DNA from: Methanomicrobia archaeon
GTDB lineage: Archaea; Halobacteriota; Bog-38; Methanoflorentales; Methanoflorentaceae
Reading direction: 5' to 3'
Assembly (NCBI GenBank): GCA_015660915.1
Contig: JACTTZ010000008.1
Location: 24,013 to 88,012 of the forward strand
Length of the DNA stretch: 64,000 bases
In this document: positions 8,253 to 16,515 of the stretch, piece by piece
Numbering within the stretch: the first letter of the stretch is position 1
Layout of the letters: each line of letters opens with the position of its first letter
Translations under genes and position numbers: made by a program
The notes under the pieces: generated by a model
Seen by the model: only the letters and a program-made list of their open reading frames with translations
The model's database searches: none
What the model was told of the DNA's origin: nothing

Positions 8253-8951
8253 TCACCCGCCGAGCGTGATATCCTGCTTGTCGTACCAATTGAGAGCCGC
8301 GAAGAAGTGTTCAGGCTTGAAATCAGGCCAGAGTTCATCGACAATGTAGATATCTGAGTATACCGATTGCACCGGCAAAAATCCGCTTAGTCTTCTTCTG
8401 CCACCCCAGCGAATGATCAAATCAATACGAGAGACATCTGACGATCGTATCATGTTATTGACGTTTCCTGCCCGCGATGTGGATTTAGGTTGAGCAAAGA
8501 GAGGGTTCAAGTCCCACTGCCAGCCATAGTTGACTAGAAAGTTCACTTTTATTTTTCCCGTGCCAAACTTGGTTCTTTTTGTGTACGGGCGGAGCTCCTG
8601 TGGGAACATCGGGGAGTCTGTATCTCCGACGACGAGCAGGCGAGCGTCTTCCTGCTTGAGAATCTCGACGCCGTTGATGCACGCTTTTTGGAAAGCCCTT
8701 CTCTGCTCTTGGGATCTTTTCGTATTGTCTTGAGTGAAGCCGTATGTGGTGACCTCTTTGACACCAACGTTCGCACACAGTCTGAGCAACTCTAGTCCGG
8801 GCGACAAGCCAGCTTCGTAGCCCGCTTTCTTTGGCAAACCCCGAGCAACTGCCCACCGACGGTTCCCGTCGGGAATGATGCCGATGTGGCGCGGTATTCG
8901 AGTCATGTGAAGACGTGGTATTGTAACCGGTGGCGACTGTATCTTGCTCAA
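8253..8951 (-). CDS. uppS: cis-prenyltransferase (undecaprenyl diphosphate synthase family)
   Basis: This enzyme condenses isopentenyl diphosphate onto an allylic diphosphate to make long polyprenyl carriers for glycan assembly. It has HIGIIPDGNRRWA, with the catalytic Asp of the DGNRRWA signature, then YGFTQDNTKR, and the C-terminal substrate-site block DLIIRWGGRRRLSGFLP followed by VDELWPDF. Length (232 aa from TTG, or 217 from the ATG at 8906) fits the family. Neither start has a clear ribosome-binding site, and MTRIPRHIG at 8906 resembles family N-termini better. The rubredoxin-like gene lies downstream on the same strand. Confidence 0.92.
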   Translation of the reverse strand: MSKIQSPPVTIPRLHMTRIPRHIGIIPDGNRRWAVARGLPKKAGYEAGLSPGLELLRLCANVGVKEVTTYGFTQDNTKRSQEQRRAFQKACINGVEILKQEDARLLVVGDTDSPMFPQELRPYTKRTKFGTGKIKVNFLVNYGWQWDLNPLFAQPKSTSRAGNVNNMIRSSDVSRIDLIIRWGGRRRLSGFLPVQSVYSDIYIVDELWPDFKPEHFFAALNWYDKQDITLGG

Positions 8952-9291
8952 GGTTCATAATCTTTGTCTAGCCCACTTTTAGCGTTTGTGCGTGTTCTTG
9001 CAGATCATCTTTACACTTAGAGTTGCCTCGAAGCTTGCGAGGCACGAAAGTGAAATCAGCGCTACCCCGGTTGCAGTTTGCAACGTGGGGACTTGACAAA
9101 AGCTGGCAACCTGAGGGCCCCTCACAGATTCGCATAGATTGTCTCGAGCGTTGCAAGAAGCCGTTCGCTAGGCATCGAAAGAGAAGTAAAAGCGGGCAGC
9201 GAGTTAGCAGCGATAGTGTTGTGACGTGGGGCAATGATTATTGCGGAGCAAGTCGAACAGATAGGGGATAGCAAAGTCGGAAGTAATAGTC
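8952..9291. other. intergenic region upstream of uppS
   Basis: This 340-base gap lies between divergent genes. It contains only short shadow ORFs, and I see no RNA gene. A GAGG-like stretch near 9271 may belong to the next gene. Confidence 0.4.
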
Positions 9292-9786
9292 GTGGAACCG
9301 CAAGAAAGCACTAAAGAACATCGTGAAGCTATCGTTTGGGGTGTACATTTATCTGACGCGCATAATCTAACAAAAGAGGAACGAGAAGAGCTCCTTTTTA
9401 AGCTAAACCGACTGTCCACGTTCGTTGGTACAGAAATACCTGAAGAGATCGAACTCGACGGGCAAGTCGTTGCGCTCCACGAAGTCATGTGGCGTTTGGT
9501 CAATCATTGTAACGAACTCACTCCCGAAGAATTTGCGGCAGTTCAAAGGCTTTACGTTGCGATCGAGAGAAAAATACACGAAATCGAATCTGCCATTAGG
9601 GGCCAGGACATCGATGAGCACGAAGCGATCGCTTTGTATGCAGAAGCGCAAGGGCTGATCCGCGCTGCTGTTGAACTGAGAGACTTTGAGAAAGGGAAGC
9701 TGCTCGACAATTGCGTTAAGCCTGCATCGACAGATAGAAACGAAGCCCAAAAAAGGTGGCTTAGCTATCTTAAAAAGATAAAATAA
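9292..9786 (+). CDS. archaeal conserved hypothetical protein (DUF5788-like)
   Basis: This 164-aa soluble, helical and acidic protein has a GTG start. Segments such as TKEEREELLFKLNRLSTFVGTEIPEEIELDG resemble a euryarchaeal family I recall as DUF5788; that assignment is from memory. The middle is helix-rich with heptad-like spacing, and the end is basic (WLSYLKKIK). There are no catalytic motifs or membrane segments. It is transcribed toward the convergent pcc1. Function is unknown. Confidence 0.65.
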   Translation: MEPQESTKEHREAIVWGVHLSDAHNLTKEEREELLFKLNRLSTFVGTEIPEEIELDGQVVALHEVMWRLVNHCNELTPEEFAAVQRLYVAIERKIHEIESAIRGQDIDEHEAIALYAEAQGLIRAAVELRDFEKGKLLDNCVKPASTDRNEAQKRWLSYLKKIK

Positions 9787-9866
9787 ACTTCTCTCTGAGA
9801 TTATCTAAGTGTCGTCGTCTTGTGAACGCGACACGGCTTCGAACGTGAGGGTTTAGCTGAGTGCGT

Positions 9867-10097
9867 TTAAAAGCCTATCGAATCTTCGCTGTCACTAAGC
9901 ATCTCTTGCGCTATTTGGAGATTAACAAACAGATCGTCACACGAAGCCACCACAGTTCGCAGATTCTTCCCCCTCACTACTGCCAGCACTTTTTTTCCTA
10001 TGGCCTTCATGCGTATTTCTGGCGTATTATCAGGCTGAAGAGCTTCGACTAGTGTGGACGCTTTCGGGTGCTCTAAAACGAGGATTGCGGTGTTCAT
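9867..10097 (-). CDS. pcc1: KEOPS complex subunit Pcc1
   Basis: This 76-aa protein fits the Pcc1 fold. LVEALQPDN is followed by IRMKAIGKKVLAVVRG, then LRTVVASCDDLFVNL, and an amphipathic end (QIAQEML). Pcc1 is the dimerisation subunit of KEOPS, which makes the t6A37 modification of tRNA with Kae1, Bud32 and Cgi121. It lies about 100 bases downstream of the S15 gene, on the strand that also carries kae1 and bud32 in this window, which supports the call. A Cgi121 gene is not in the window. Confidence 0.85.
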   Translation of the reverse strand: MNTAILVLEHPKASTLVEALQPDNTPEIRMKAIGKKVLAVVRGKNLRTVVASCDDLFVNLQIAQEMLSDSEDSIGF

Positions 10098-10214
10098 AGT
10101 GTGCTGGGGTGGGAAATGGCGCTGGTATAATCAGCTTCGTGTGCTAGGCTCGCTCACCACCACGTTAGGTTGCTGCGCCTGCTTTTAGAAACCGCCAGAA
10201 GAACTACAAGCACT

Positions 10215-10667
10215 TTATCGTGAGATCAGCATCTCTACGGTATCGAGCCGGTAAGACCACTCATTCGGCAGTACGGCCCTGCTCTTGTAGTAGTTCACAA
10301 GCCTTCGAATCTTCGACTCTGTAAGTTGAAGGGCTCGTTTATTGTGCAGGTCCTTCTTGTTTTCCTCAAGATGATCTCTAAGATTTAGCGCTTTAGTGAT
10401 TAGATTGAACAGATCTTCAGGGAGTTCAGGGGCGACTCCGCCATCGCGAAGCACTTCAGTCAGACTCTTCTTCGTCACCAACTTAACGTCCGGTATGCCG
10501 TACGTGTCCCTCAGAACGATGCCGATCTGGCTCGAAGAAAGCCCGCTGTTTCGCAGCTCGACGACCACCTTCTGTACTTCTTCCGGGGTCATAGTAATAG
10601 GAACATTACTTTTCAGCGGCCTAGTCGATCCAGACACTCCTTTCCTTCTTGCGTGCATTCGCGCCAT
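10215..10667 (-). CDS. rps15: 30S ribosomal protein S15 (S15P/S13e)
   Basis: This 150-aa small-subunit protein binds the central domain of 16S rRNA. It has an archaeal/eukaryotic N-terminal extension starting MARMHARRKGVSGS, the block SSQIGIVLRDTYGIPDVK, and the helical S15 core with NLRDHLEENKKDLHNKRAL. The sequence ends in SKIRRLVNYYKS and a short tail. An AGGAG ribosome-binding site lies a few bases before the ATG. It is in the KEOPS/ribosomal gene cluster. Confidence 0.96.
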   Translation of the reverse strand: MARMHARRKGVSGSTRPLKSNVPITMTPEEVQKVVVELRNSGLSSSQIGIVLRDTYGIPDVKLVTKKSLTEVLRDGGVAPELPEDLFNLITKALNLRDHLEENKKDLHNKRALQLTESKIRRLVNYYKSRAVLPNEWSYRLDTVEMLISR

Positions 10668-10735
10668 TTGAGCTCCTTGTCCCTGTCAGATACGTTTCTG
10701 ACGTGCTATGGGGTGTGCTATTCTATGATCTCCTT

Positions 10736-11275
10736 TTATATAACTGTCGATGCCCATTTCAAGAATAGCTCTGCGGCTTCGCTGCGATGTGATATAGCAT
10801 TCTTCTCGTCGATCATCATCTCGCCAAAAGTGCGACCCTCGTGCTCGAAGATGGGGTCGAATCCGAAACCGCTGCGGCCTCGTGAACGGACTATGCGTCC
10901 TTCGACTTGTCCACGGAACAGCCTGAAATCGTGATAACAGCTTCCGATGATTGACTCAAATCGCGCCGGTACCCCTTCTCCGACAAGTTTGACCAAGCCG
11001 CGGTTACCTACAGTCCTGTGGACGTACGACGAGAACGGCCCCGGGAACCCGTGGAGAGTATCAACGAAGAGACCAGAATCTTCAATGATAAATGGTGCTG
11101 GGAACTTCTTCTGGCAGTAAGCAAGTCCGTATCGAACGACGTCTTCCAGCGTGTCAGCTTGCAGCTCCGGGTAAGGCGCACTGATGTGGTTAATCGTTAA
11201 TTCGAACTGCTTGGCCTTGGCTCGGAGCTCGGCTACCTTCGCGTTGTTTTGCGTGATAAAGTTGATCTCCTTCAA
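10736..11275 (-). CDS. XTP/dITP pyrophosphatase (HAM1/RdgB family)
   Basis: This 179-aa house-cleaning enzyme hydrolyses non-canonical purine nucleoside triphosphates such as ITP and XTP to monophosphate and diphosphate. It has INFITQNNAKVAEL (substrate loop), IIEDSGLFVD (metal site), PGPFSSYVH and the SGFGFDPIF signature. ISHRSEA lies near the end. It starts with TTG in a TTGA overlap with the bud32 stop, so translation is probably coupled. The arrangement kae1-bud32-HAM1 is common in euryarchaea. Confidence 0.93.
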   Translation of the reverse strand: MKEINFITQNNAKVAELRAKAKQFELTINHISAPYPELQADTLEDVVRYGLAYCQKKFPAPFIIEDSGLFVDTLHGFPGPFSSYVHRTVGNRGLVKLVGEGVPARFESIIGSCYHDFRLFRGQVEGRIVRSRGRSGFGFDPIFEHEGRTFGEMMIDEKNAISHRSEAAELFLKWASTVI

Positions 11276-11859
11276 AGGTATCGACCTCGCCCTTTGATCT
11301 CTTGTACTTTGCAGAGTATCTGCTCAGCGTCCCGGCATTTTTTGGCGTAGCCGGCTAGAAATGCATTTTTGAGCGCATGGAAATTATCATGTGAAGCTTC
11401 AAGGCACTGGAAAAAAACGTGGACGTCTACGCCGCGGGCCTCAAGACTTCTGTCATAGGAGGCAAGCCCAAAATCGATCAAATATACTCGTCTAGATGAG
11501 ACAATCATGTTGCGCGTCGTTGGATCTCCGTGAGCGATGCCTGCTGAGTGAAGCGTGCAGAGAACTTCGCCAACCTGTTCTGCGATTGCCTCGTTTATCA
11601 CAAAGCGCACAGGCGGCCCCTCTATCCGCTCCATAGTAATTTTAAAGCTGTCGACTGCTTGTATAATAGGTGTCGGCACTCCCGCCTTTCGTGCTTCCGA
11701 TTGGATCTTTGCTTCGAGTCTTGTGCGTTCTTTTCGCAGCTTTGTATCGAGCTCTGCTGCGCGGTATCCTTTTGGAACGCGCTTTTTTGTCACGGAGTGA
11801 GCCCGAAAATAGATGGTCGCTTCCGCCCCTGTAACCACCTCTGCTACCCCTTGATCCAT
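11272..11859 (-). CDS. bud32: KEOPS kinase/ATPase Bud32
   Basis: This 195-aa small atypical protein kinase acts as a P-loop-less ATPase and regulator of Kae1 during t6A synthesis. It has GAEATIYF as the Gly-loop equivalent, KKRVPKGYR, and an RLEAKIQSEARKAG helix. The catalytic loop is HGDPTTRNMI (family HGDLTTSN) and the metal motif is LIDFGLA. Many archaea fuse it to Kae1; here the two are separate but overlap by 16 bases. Downstream it overlaps the HAM1 gene by four. Confidence 0.95.
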   Translation of the reverse strand: MDQGVAEVVTGAEATIYFRAHSVTKKRVPKGYRAAELDTKLRKERTRLEAKIQSEARKAGVPTPIIQAVDSFKITMERIEGPPVRFVINEAIAEQVGEVLCTLHSAGIAHGDPTTRNMIVSSRRVYLIDFGLASYDRSLEARGVDVHVFFQCLEASHDNFHALKNAFLAGYAKKCRDAEQILCKVQEIKGRGRYL

Positions 11860-12818
11860 AGCACCTCGACCTCGTCTGGCCTGAAGTTCGGATTAGCCCC
11901 CGAAGCGGTGATTGGCGTTCGAAGACCGTGTGATAGCATTAGGAGACCTGTGTACGCGATCATTGCGCCATTGTCTTGTAAATACTCAGGTTTAGGTGCG
12001 AAGAAATGTGCACCGCGCTCAGCGCACATAACGGATAGCATCTCTTGGAGCCTATTGTTTGCGCCGACCCCTCCTGCTAAGAGTAAGTCTGATTTATCCG
12101 TTTGCGATAGAGCTCGCTCACAGACTTCGACGAGCATAGAGAAAGCAGTCTCTTGAAAGCTATAGCATATATCCTCAAGTGGGGTAGACTTCAAAGCCTC
12201 TTGAGCCGCGGTAACGATCCCCGAAAACGAAAAGTCCATTCCCTTGACGACGTACGGCATTAGTAAATATTTCTTTGACTCTTGCGCGAGTCTTTCCACC
12301 TTCGGGCCGCCTGGATGGGGCAAACCTGCTGATCGAGCGAACTTGTCTAAACAGTTCCCTATTCCGATGTCCAGAGTCTCTCCGAGAATACGATACCTCT
12401 TTTGACGGTACGAGAGTACTTGCGAATTTGCGCCGCTGACGTAGAGGACGATCGGAGCTGAGAGATCAGTTTTCCATCGCTCCACTTCAATGTGAGCAAT
12501 ACAGTGGTTGACCCCGACCAAAGGCACGCCAAGCCGCAAAGCAATGGCTCTTGCAGCAGTGCCCACAATACGCAAGCACGGTCCTAAGCCAGGGCCTTGT
12601 GAAAATGCTATGCCTTCGATAGAACGAGGATCTGTTGAATTGAGGACTTGGCGAACAACCCCGGCCACGTTGCTCGCGAAATGTTGGGCCGCATCTCTTG
12701 GATGAATTCCGCCTGAAGTAGGTACGTACGCTGAATTCACCTCGCACAAAACCTCATCATCATTTACTAGGCTTGCGCTGAGATTCCAAGCGGTCCCCTC
12801 CAGGCCTAAAACTATCAT
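11844..12818 (-). CDS. kae1: tRNA threonylcarbamoyl transferase Kae1
   Basis: This 324-aa ASKHA-fold catalytic subunit of KEOPS transfers the threonylcarbamoyl group to A37 of ANN-decoding tRNAs. It has MIVLGLEGTAWN at the start, SGGIHPRDAAQ, and the metal-binding histidines in GVNHCIAHIEVER. Other landmarks are VLYVSGANSQ, DIGIGNCLDKFAR, HPGGPKVE and LLLAGGVGANNRL, with a second Asp site near DNGAMIAYTG. Length is normal. It is the first KEOPS gene on this strand, directly downstream of S27ae. Confidence 0.97.
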   Translation of the reverse strand: MIVLGLEGTAWNLSASLVNDDEVLCEVNSAYVPTSGGIHPRDAAQHFASNVAGVVRQVLNSTDPRSIEGIAFSQGPGLGPCLRIVGTAARAIALRLGVPLVGVNHCIAHIEVERWKTDLSAPIVLYVSGANSQVLSYRQKRYRILGETLDIGIGNCLDKFARSAGLPHPGGPKVERLAQESKKYLLMPYVVKGMDFSFSGIVTAAQEALKSTPLEDICYSFQETAFSMLVEVCERALSQTDKSDLLLAGGVGANNRLQEMLSVMCAERGAHFFAPKPEYLQDNGAMIAYTGLLMLSHGLRTPITASGANPNFRPDEVEVLWIKG

Positions 12819-12833
12819 TCCTGAGAATGCGGA

Positions 12834-12992
12834 TCACTTTTTAAACTGCGTGTATCCGCACTTGCCACAAGACAACCTATCCTTATGCTCGGCTAAAAAG
12901 ACTCCTTCGCCGCAGCGCGGACAGTTCTGGCGCTTCCTATGCACCTTGTCGTCGCTTAATTCATACAACTCGCTTGTCTTAACTTTCTTCAC
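12834..12992 (-). CDS. rps27ae: 30S ribosomal protein S27ae
   Basis: This 52-aa zinc-ribbon ribosomal protein carries [16 protein letters not shown] and [11 protein letters not shown], which supply four Cys ligands. The proposed start is GTG at 12992 ([12 protein letters not shown]), giving the family's normal length. A longer frame upstream only reads through the out-of-frame S24e repeat tail and produces an artefactual Arg/Leu/Gln-rich extension. The start lies inside the last 14 bases of the S24e gene, so coupled translation is likely. Confidence 0.93.
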   Translation of the reverse strand: MKKVKTSELYELSDDKVHRKRQNCPRCGEGVFLAEHKDRLSCGKCGYTQFKK

Positions 12993-13386
12993 CCCCTTGT
13001 GGCGGTTTGGGGCTCGGCTCAGCTGTCGGTTCCGGAGTCGGCTCAGCTGTCGGCTCAGCTGTCGGTTCCGGAGTCGGCTCAGCTGTCGGTTCAGCTGTCG
13101 GCTCAGCTGTCGGCGGTGCATTCCTTTTCAGGATATGCTCTCGTTCTATTTGCTGGGCGACTTCTGCGGATTCGTATATCTTGACGTATGCCGTAGTTTC
13201 TTTCTTGCCAAAAGCGGTCTTCATGTTATCGATTATCACTCGCTCAGGCTCAACCTTCAAGTCGGCCGCAACCTTGTGTTTGACTTCGATCCGCGCCGGA
13301 GTAGCCGCAGGGTGCTCAATCTTGATTTGCAGCTCTTTCCGATTCAGTAAAGTATTATCCTCTTCCTTGATAACTTCGATTTGCAT
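12979..13386 (-). CDS. rps24e: 30S ribosomal protein S24e with a PTAE-repeat tail
   Basis: This 135-aa protein has an S24e core over about residues 1-88: [32 protein letters not shown], and [16 protein letters not shown]. The tail then switches to a proline/threonine/glutamate repeat of PTAE and PTPE tetrapeptides (about residues 92-127), ending QGGEES. S24e normally ends near residue 100, with a basic or simple tail, so this acidic low-complexity extension of about 40 residues is unusual. The end of the gene overlaps the S27ae start. Confidence 0.95.
   Translation of the reverse strand: MQIEVIKEEDNTLLNRKELQIKIEHPAATPARIEVKHKVAADLKVEPERVIIDNMKTAFGKKETTAYVKIYESAEVAQQIEREHILKRNAPPTAEPTAEPTAEPTPEPTAEPTAEPTPEPTAEPSPKPPQGGEES
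13006..13113. repeat. 12-bp tandem repeat within rps24e
   Basis: Nine imperfect 12-base units, read on the minus strand as PTAE, PTPE or PSPK codons, stand head to tail. The units differ mainly at the Ala/Pro codon, as expected for expansion by slippage followed by drift. The repeat stays in frame. Confidence 0.9.
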
Positions 13387-13406
13387 AGCAACTCCTTTAT
13401 TGCCTA

Positions 13407-13919
13407 TTACGGAATTATTTTCAATATCTTGCGCATTAAGCGTTTCGCTTTTTCTTTTCTCTCTCGCGTTACAGCAATGATAACCATGCCCTCGTTCGGC
13501 TGTCCATAAACGACTGCGGCTCCCAAAGGGGCTTCCACGACAGCCGGAATAACTGCAAGATCCTCCTCGCCGTGGACGATGATTCTTACGGGTTCAGACC
13601 CGGCGACGTGCTGCATCGAGCTGTTGAGGGCGTTGCGCAGCTCCTGCGAGATGGAACCTGGAGGGTTTTCTACTTTGTAGATAGTGTGGGCGTCGATGCT
13701 TATCGCGCGGCAAATCTCATCAGGCACCTTCTCTCTCATTGTGATGCCGTCAATGATGCTTATGTCAGGCACAATGCCGGCTTGTACGACATTGTAGGTC
13801 GTTATATCCCCAACAGTGACTATCTTGCTATAAGCTCTCAACTTTTCTGCACAATTGGCATTTGAGCAAAGATCACCAAATGGTTTCTGCAGCTCAGCTT
13901 TGAGTTTGTCGGTGAGCAT
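13407..13919 (-). CDS. GTP-dependent dephospho-CoA kinase (DUF359)
   Basis: This 170-aa protein of the archaeal DUF359 family makes CoA from dephospho-CoA using GTP (characterised in Thermococcus). Motifs seen are VTVGDITTYN, ISIIDGITMREKVP, VENPPGSISQEL, VHGEEDLAVIP and VVYGQPNEGMV, in the family order. It sits between spt4 and rps24e, the usual euryarchaeal neighbourhood. A short basic tail (KAKRLMRKILKIIP) closes the protein. Confidence 0.92.
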   Translation of the reverse strand: MLTDKLKAELQKPFGDLCSNANCAEKLRAYSKIVTVGDITTYNVVQAGIVPDISIIDGITMREKVPDEICRAISIDAHTIYKVENPPGSISQELRNALNSSMQHVAGSEPVRIIVHGEEDLAVIPAVVEAPLGAAVVYGQPNEGMVIIAVTRERKEKAKRLMRKILKIIP

Positions 13920-13926
13920 GAGCTTT

Positions 13927-14112
13927 TTATCGAACTTTAAGCGCGTACTTTCCAGGTAAGTCGATATTCATCTGCTTGGCTACTTCGGAGCGTTTCGGAT
14001 CGATGATGATCAAATAGCCGCTCCAATCTCGTCCGAGCGAGCTCGATCCGCATACAGGGCATACAAGTCCTTCGACAAACCGATGACAAGTTTTACACAC
14101 TTGTTCTGGCAT
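13927..14112 (-). CDS. spt4: transcription elongation factor Spt4
   Basis: This 61-aa zinc-ribbon protein (also called RpoE'') pairs with Spt5 to promote processive transcription. It begins MPEQVCKTCHRF and has LVCPVCGSSSLGRDWSGYLIIIDP, so four Cys bind zinc. The start at 14112 gives the family length and overlaps the rpoE1 end by 20 bases. An in-frame start at 14229 would add 39 residues read from rpoE1 in another frame and is rejected. Confidence 0.95.
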   Translation of the reverse strand: MPEQVCKTCHRFVEGLVCPVCGSSSLGRDWSGYLIIIDPKRSEVAKQMNIDLPGKYALKVR

Positions 14113-14686
14113 TCTGTTCCTCTTCTTCTTTCTTTGCTTTGTCTCGTGCTTCAGCAAGCCATTCGACCTTGCCGAGAGCTGCTTGTCGCATAGTAAGGCC
14201 AATTTTGCTCTCTCGCGGTTCTCGTTCATTGAGGCTCACCGCGACTATCCGAGCCCGTAGCATATCTCCTTCGGCAATGGCCCTTCCGGTCTCTTTTCCA
14301 ACCAATCTAGCGTTCTTCTCGTCGTATGAAATATAGTCGTCAGCTATTTGGCTAACGTGCAACAATCCATCGAGCGGCCCTAATCCGACAAAGGCGCCAA
14401 ATTCAACTATTTCTACGACTTTGCCTTCGAGTATCTCTTGCAGCTCTGGTTTGAAGGTAATCGCATTAAAAGTGACATCGTAATATATAGCGCCGTCTCC
14501 CGCGAGTATGCGCCCTTCGCCGATGTCTAAGACGTCGGTGACGGCGATTATTGACCCGAGCATTTTGTCTATTCGGCCTTCTAGCTTATCACGCAGGAGG
14601 TCCTTTAAGACGGCTATCGTTTCTTCTCCTAGCCTTTCAGGCGGTAGCCTCACAGTGTCAATCAACTTAGCTTTTTTATACATCAA
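14093..14686 (-). CDS. rpoE1: RNA polymerase subunit E' (Rpo7)
   Basis: This 197-aa subunit forms the RNA polymerase stalk with RpoF. It starts MYKKAKLIDTVRLPP, with KLEGRIDKMLGSIIAV in the N-terminal RNP-like domain. It has an S1-type OB domain (VVEIVEFGAFVGLGPLDGLLHVSQI) and VGKETGRAIAEGDMLRARIV before an RKSKIGLTMRQ-like end. It leads the minus-strand operon rpoE1-spt4-DUF359-S24e-S27ae, and a TATA element precedes it. Confidence 0.97.
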   Translation of the reverse strand: MMYKKAKLIDTVRLPPERLGEETIAVLKDLLRDKLEGRIDKMLGSIIAVTDVLDIGEGRILAGDGAIYYDVTFNAITFKPELQEILEGKVVEIVEFGAFVGLGPLDGLLHVSQIADDYISYDEKNARLVGKETGRAIAEGDMLRARIVAVSLNEREPRESKIGLTMRQAALGKVEWLAEARDKAKKEEEEQNARTSV

Positions 14687-14711
14687 TCACCCTCGTGAAC
14701 AAGTCCATCGA

Positions 14712-14721
14712 GTATTATAAA
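14712..14721 (-). promoter_or_regulatory. TATA element of the rpoE1 operon
   Basis: On the minus strand CGTTTATAAT lies about 26-35 bases before the rpoE1 ATG, which is consistent with a leaderless or very short-leader transcript. Confidence 0.5.
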
Positions 14722-14845
14722 CGTTCCTTGACGGCTTCTGCATCTTCCCATCCGATTACTGTTATTTCCGATTCCCCTTAGGAATCTCTACCACCACGGG
14801 GATTCTTCTGGTGGTCGCGTGCTGTTACAATGTCTTTCTATAGGT

Positions 14846-15208
14846 TTATTGCAGATCGACCTCCAAATACTTCTTGTTTCTAAGCTGTACTACACGTACG
14901 CCGTGCTCACGAAGCTCTCGTTTCAAATCCTTGTCGTTTGTTACAACTGCTGCCTTGTATTTAAGAGCAGTGTTGAGGATTTGGTCGTCAACGGTCGATC
15001 CGCCCGCGGTTTCGATGATCTGACAGCGCGCAGAAAGGCTCAGCGCCACACCTGCCCCCGTCAAGCCCTTTTTCATCAACACGTTCAATTCGTGACGAAC
15101 CGGTTCGATCGTCGCAGGCATAAACCCCAGTCCGCGCAATTCCTCAAACACGTCGATTTTAAAATGCCAGGGAATGAGAAGCGCATTGGCATCCAATATG
15201 GCGATCAT
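14846..15208 (-). CDS. PIN-domain protein (Fcf1/VapC9-like)
   Basis: This 120-aa PIN-domain nuclease has Asp in [13 protein letters not shown], an acidic E in the [10 protein letters not shown] helix, and Asp pairs in STVDDQILN and [14 protein letters not shown]. These match the four-acid metal site of the family. Archaeal homologues beside eIF2-gamma are usually annotated as rRNA-processing Fcf1/Utp24-like proteins. The ATG forms an ATGA overlap with the eIF2-gamma stop, so coupling is likely and no toxin partner is needed. Confidence 0.88.
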   Translation of the reverse strand: MIAILDANALLIPWHFKIDVFEELRGLGFMPATIEPVRHELNVLMKKGLTGAGVALSLSARCQIIETAGGSTVDDQILNTALKYKAAVVTNDKDLKRELREHGVRVVQLRNKKYLEVDLQ

Positions 15209-16428
15209 TTGACAAGCGTTCCAGCTCCAATAAGCCGCCATCGAGAGCCAATCCGTCTCGAAATGGCAATTCGAGACCCGATTTCTGCACAGACGGGCCG
15301 CTTGAGCGCTACCTCGACAGCTGAATTGCGCGCGCTAGTGGCGATACCAACGGTCGTTGCGGTGCCTACGCTCAACATGAGTGGCTCACTCGTGTGTATT
15401 GAATCGACGTTAAGCTCATCGGAGCTCCCAACCACACGATCGAGGAGCTTAACTTCCATCGTAAACGATTTCCAAACAGGGGGCAAACTTCCCGGCGTTC
15501 CGGCAATCTGGCCGACTAGAGAATCGCTTTTTACCAAAGCAGGGTCCAATTTTGTCCCGACACCAAGGAGGCCTCCCGGCGTCGCGACTTTCAGTCTCTC
15601 TTTTTCGGACACAATGCTTGACACTGAAGTCGTGATAGGCACCCACTCGTTCTTACCACCAACTTCGACGCTCCGTCCGGGTCGTATCTCGATTTCGTCT
15701 TTGAGCTTGAGTTCCCCTTGGTTCAGCGTCCCACCGATGACACCGCCGAGCAGCTTCGCGATGTCCGTTCCAGGCTTATTAACGTCGAAAGAGCGTGCGA
15801 TGAACATTTGCGCAGGTTTGGTCGCGTCGTGGGCGGTGCACGGGATCTCCTTCTCGATAAGGTCAATTAGCAAGTCGATGTTGACCGCTTGCTGGGCCGA
15901 TATAGGAACAATCGGGGCGTGCTCTGCAACAGTCCCTTTCACAAATTCCTTGATCTGTTCGTAGTTCACGAGCAAATCGTCGTGCGAGACTAGATCAATC
16001 TTATTTTGGACAATGATTACCTTCTTAATCCCAATTATGTCGAGCGCCATAAGGTGCTCTTTCGTCTGTGGCTGAGGGCAGGGCTCATTTGCTGCAATAA
16101 CAAGTATCGCGCCGTCCATTATTGCCGCCCCCGATAGCATCGTAGCCATAAGTGTCTCGTGTCCCGGCGCGTCTACAAATGAAACAGTACGCAGCGGTTC
16201 TGCTGTAGCACCGCATGTGCCGCACACTTCTGAGACTGTATATGCCTCGGGCTCCGGACACTGCGGGCATCTCCTAAAGGTGACGTTCGCATAGCCGAGT
16301 CTGATCGAAATACCACGCTTGACTTCTTCACTGTGCTGGTCTGTCCATATGCCTGAAAGAGCGGACACTAAGGTTGTTTTGCCGTGGTCGACGTGTCCTA
16401 CCATTCCTATGTTTACGCAAGCTTCCAA
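15205..16428 (-). CDS. eif2g: translation initiation factor 2 subunit gamma
   Basis: This 407-aa GTPase delivers initiator Met-tRNA to the small ribosomal subunit with the alpha and beta subunits. It has G1 GHVDHGKT, switch 1 with [10 protein letters not shown], zinc-binding Cys pairs (CPQCPE, CGTCG), G3 VDAPGHE, G4 QNKIDL, and the domain II/III segments [17 protein letters not shown] and [15 protein letters not shown]. The start codon is TTG, directly before [10 protein letters not shown]. It is followed by the overlapping PIN gene. Confidence 0.97.
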   Translation of the reverse strand: MEACVNIGMVGHVDHGKTTLVSALSGIWTDQHSEEVKRGISIRLGYANVTFRRCPQCPEPEAYTVSEVCGTCGATAEPLRTVSFVDAPGHETLMATMLSGAAIMDGAILVIAANEPCPQPQTKEHLMALDIIGIKKVIIVQNKIDLVSHDDLLVNYEQIKEFVKGTVAEHAPIVPISAQQAVNIDLLIDLIEKEIPCTAHDATKPAQMFIARSFDVNKPGTDIAKLLGGVIGGTLNQGELKLKDEIEIRPGRSVEVGGKNEWVPITTSVSSIVSEKERLKVATPGGLLGVGTKLDPALVKSDSLVGQIAGTPGSLPPVWKSFTMEVKLLDRVVGSSDELNVDSIHTSEPLMLSVGTATTVGIATSARNSAVEVALKRPVCAEIGSRIAISRRIGSRWRLIGAGTLVK

Positions 16429-16515
16429 GTTTGCTACCTCCGCGCGACAAGCGGCCGGATTTGTTTATGCTTCCTATCTACTCATTCTCCGCGCGCTCGT
16501 CACAGAGCTGCTTAG

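Noticed and set aside
8042..8344. 100-aa minus-strand frame after uppS
   Set aside because: It overlaps uppS, lacks a convincing start past the uppS stop, and has no ribosome-binding site.
8500..8526. tRNA-like T-arm sequence (GGGTTCAAGTCCC) with CCA-like end
   Set aside because: It lies inside uppS, where the complement codes for the conserved NYGWQWDLNP segment, and no acceptor, D or anticodon arms surround it.
13006..13113. CRISPR-like repeat
   Set aside because: The units are 12 bp, contiguous without spacers, and code in frame for the S24e tail.
12850..13480. Plus-strand ORFs rich in Ser/Leu/Gln or Gly/Val
   Set aside because: They are readings of the opposite strand of the S24e repeat.
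14819..15964. 381-aa plus-strand ORF
   Set aside because: It is antisense to PIN and eIF2-gamma and has no family features.
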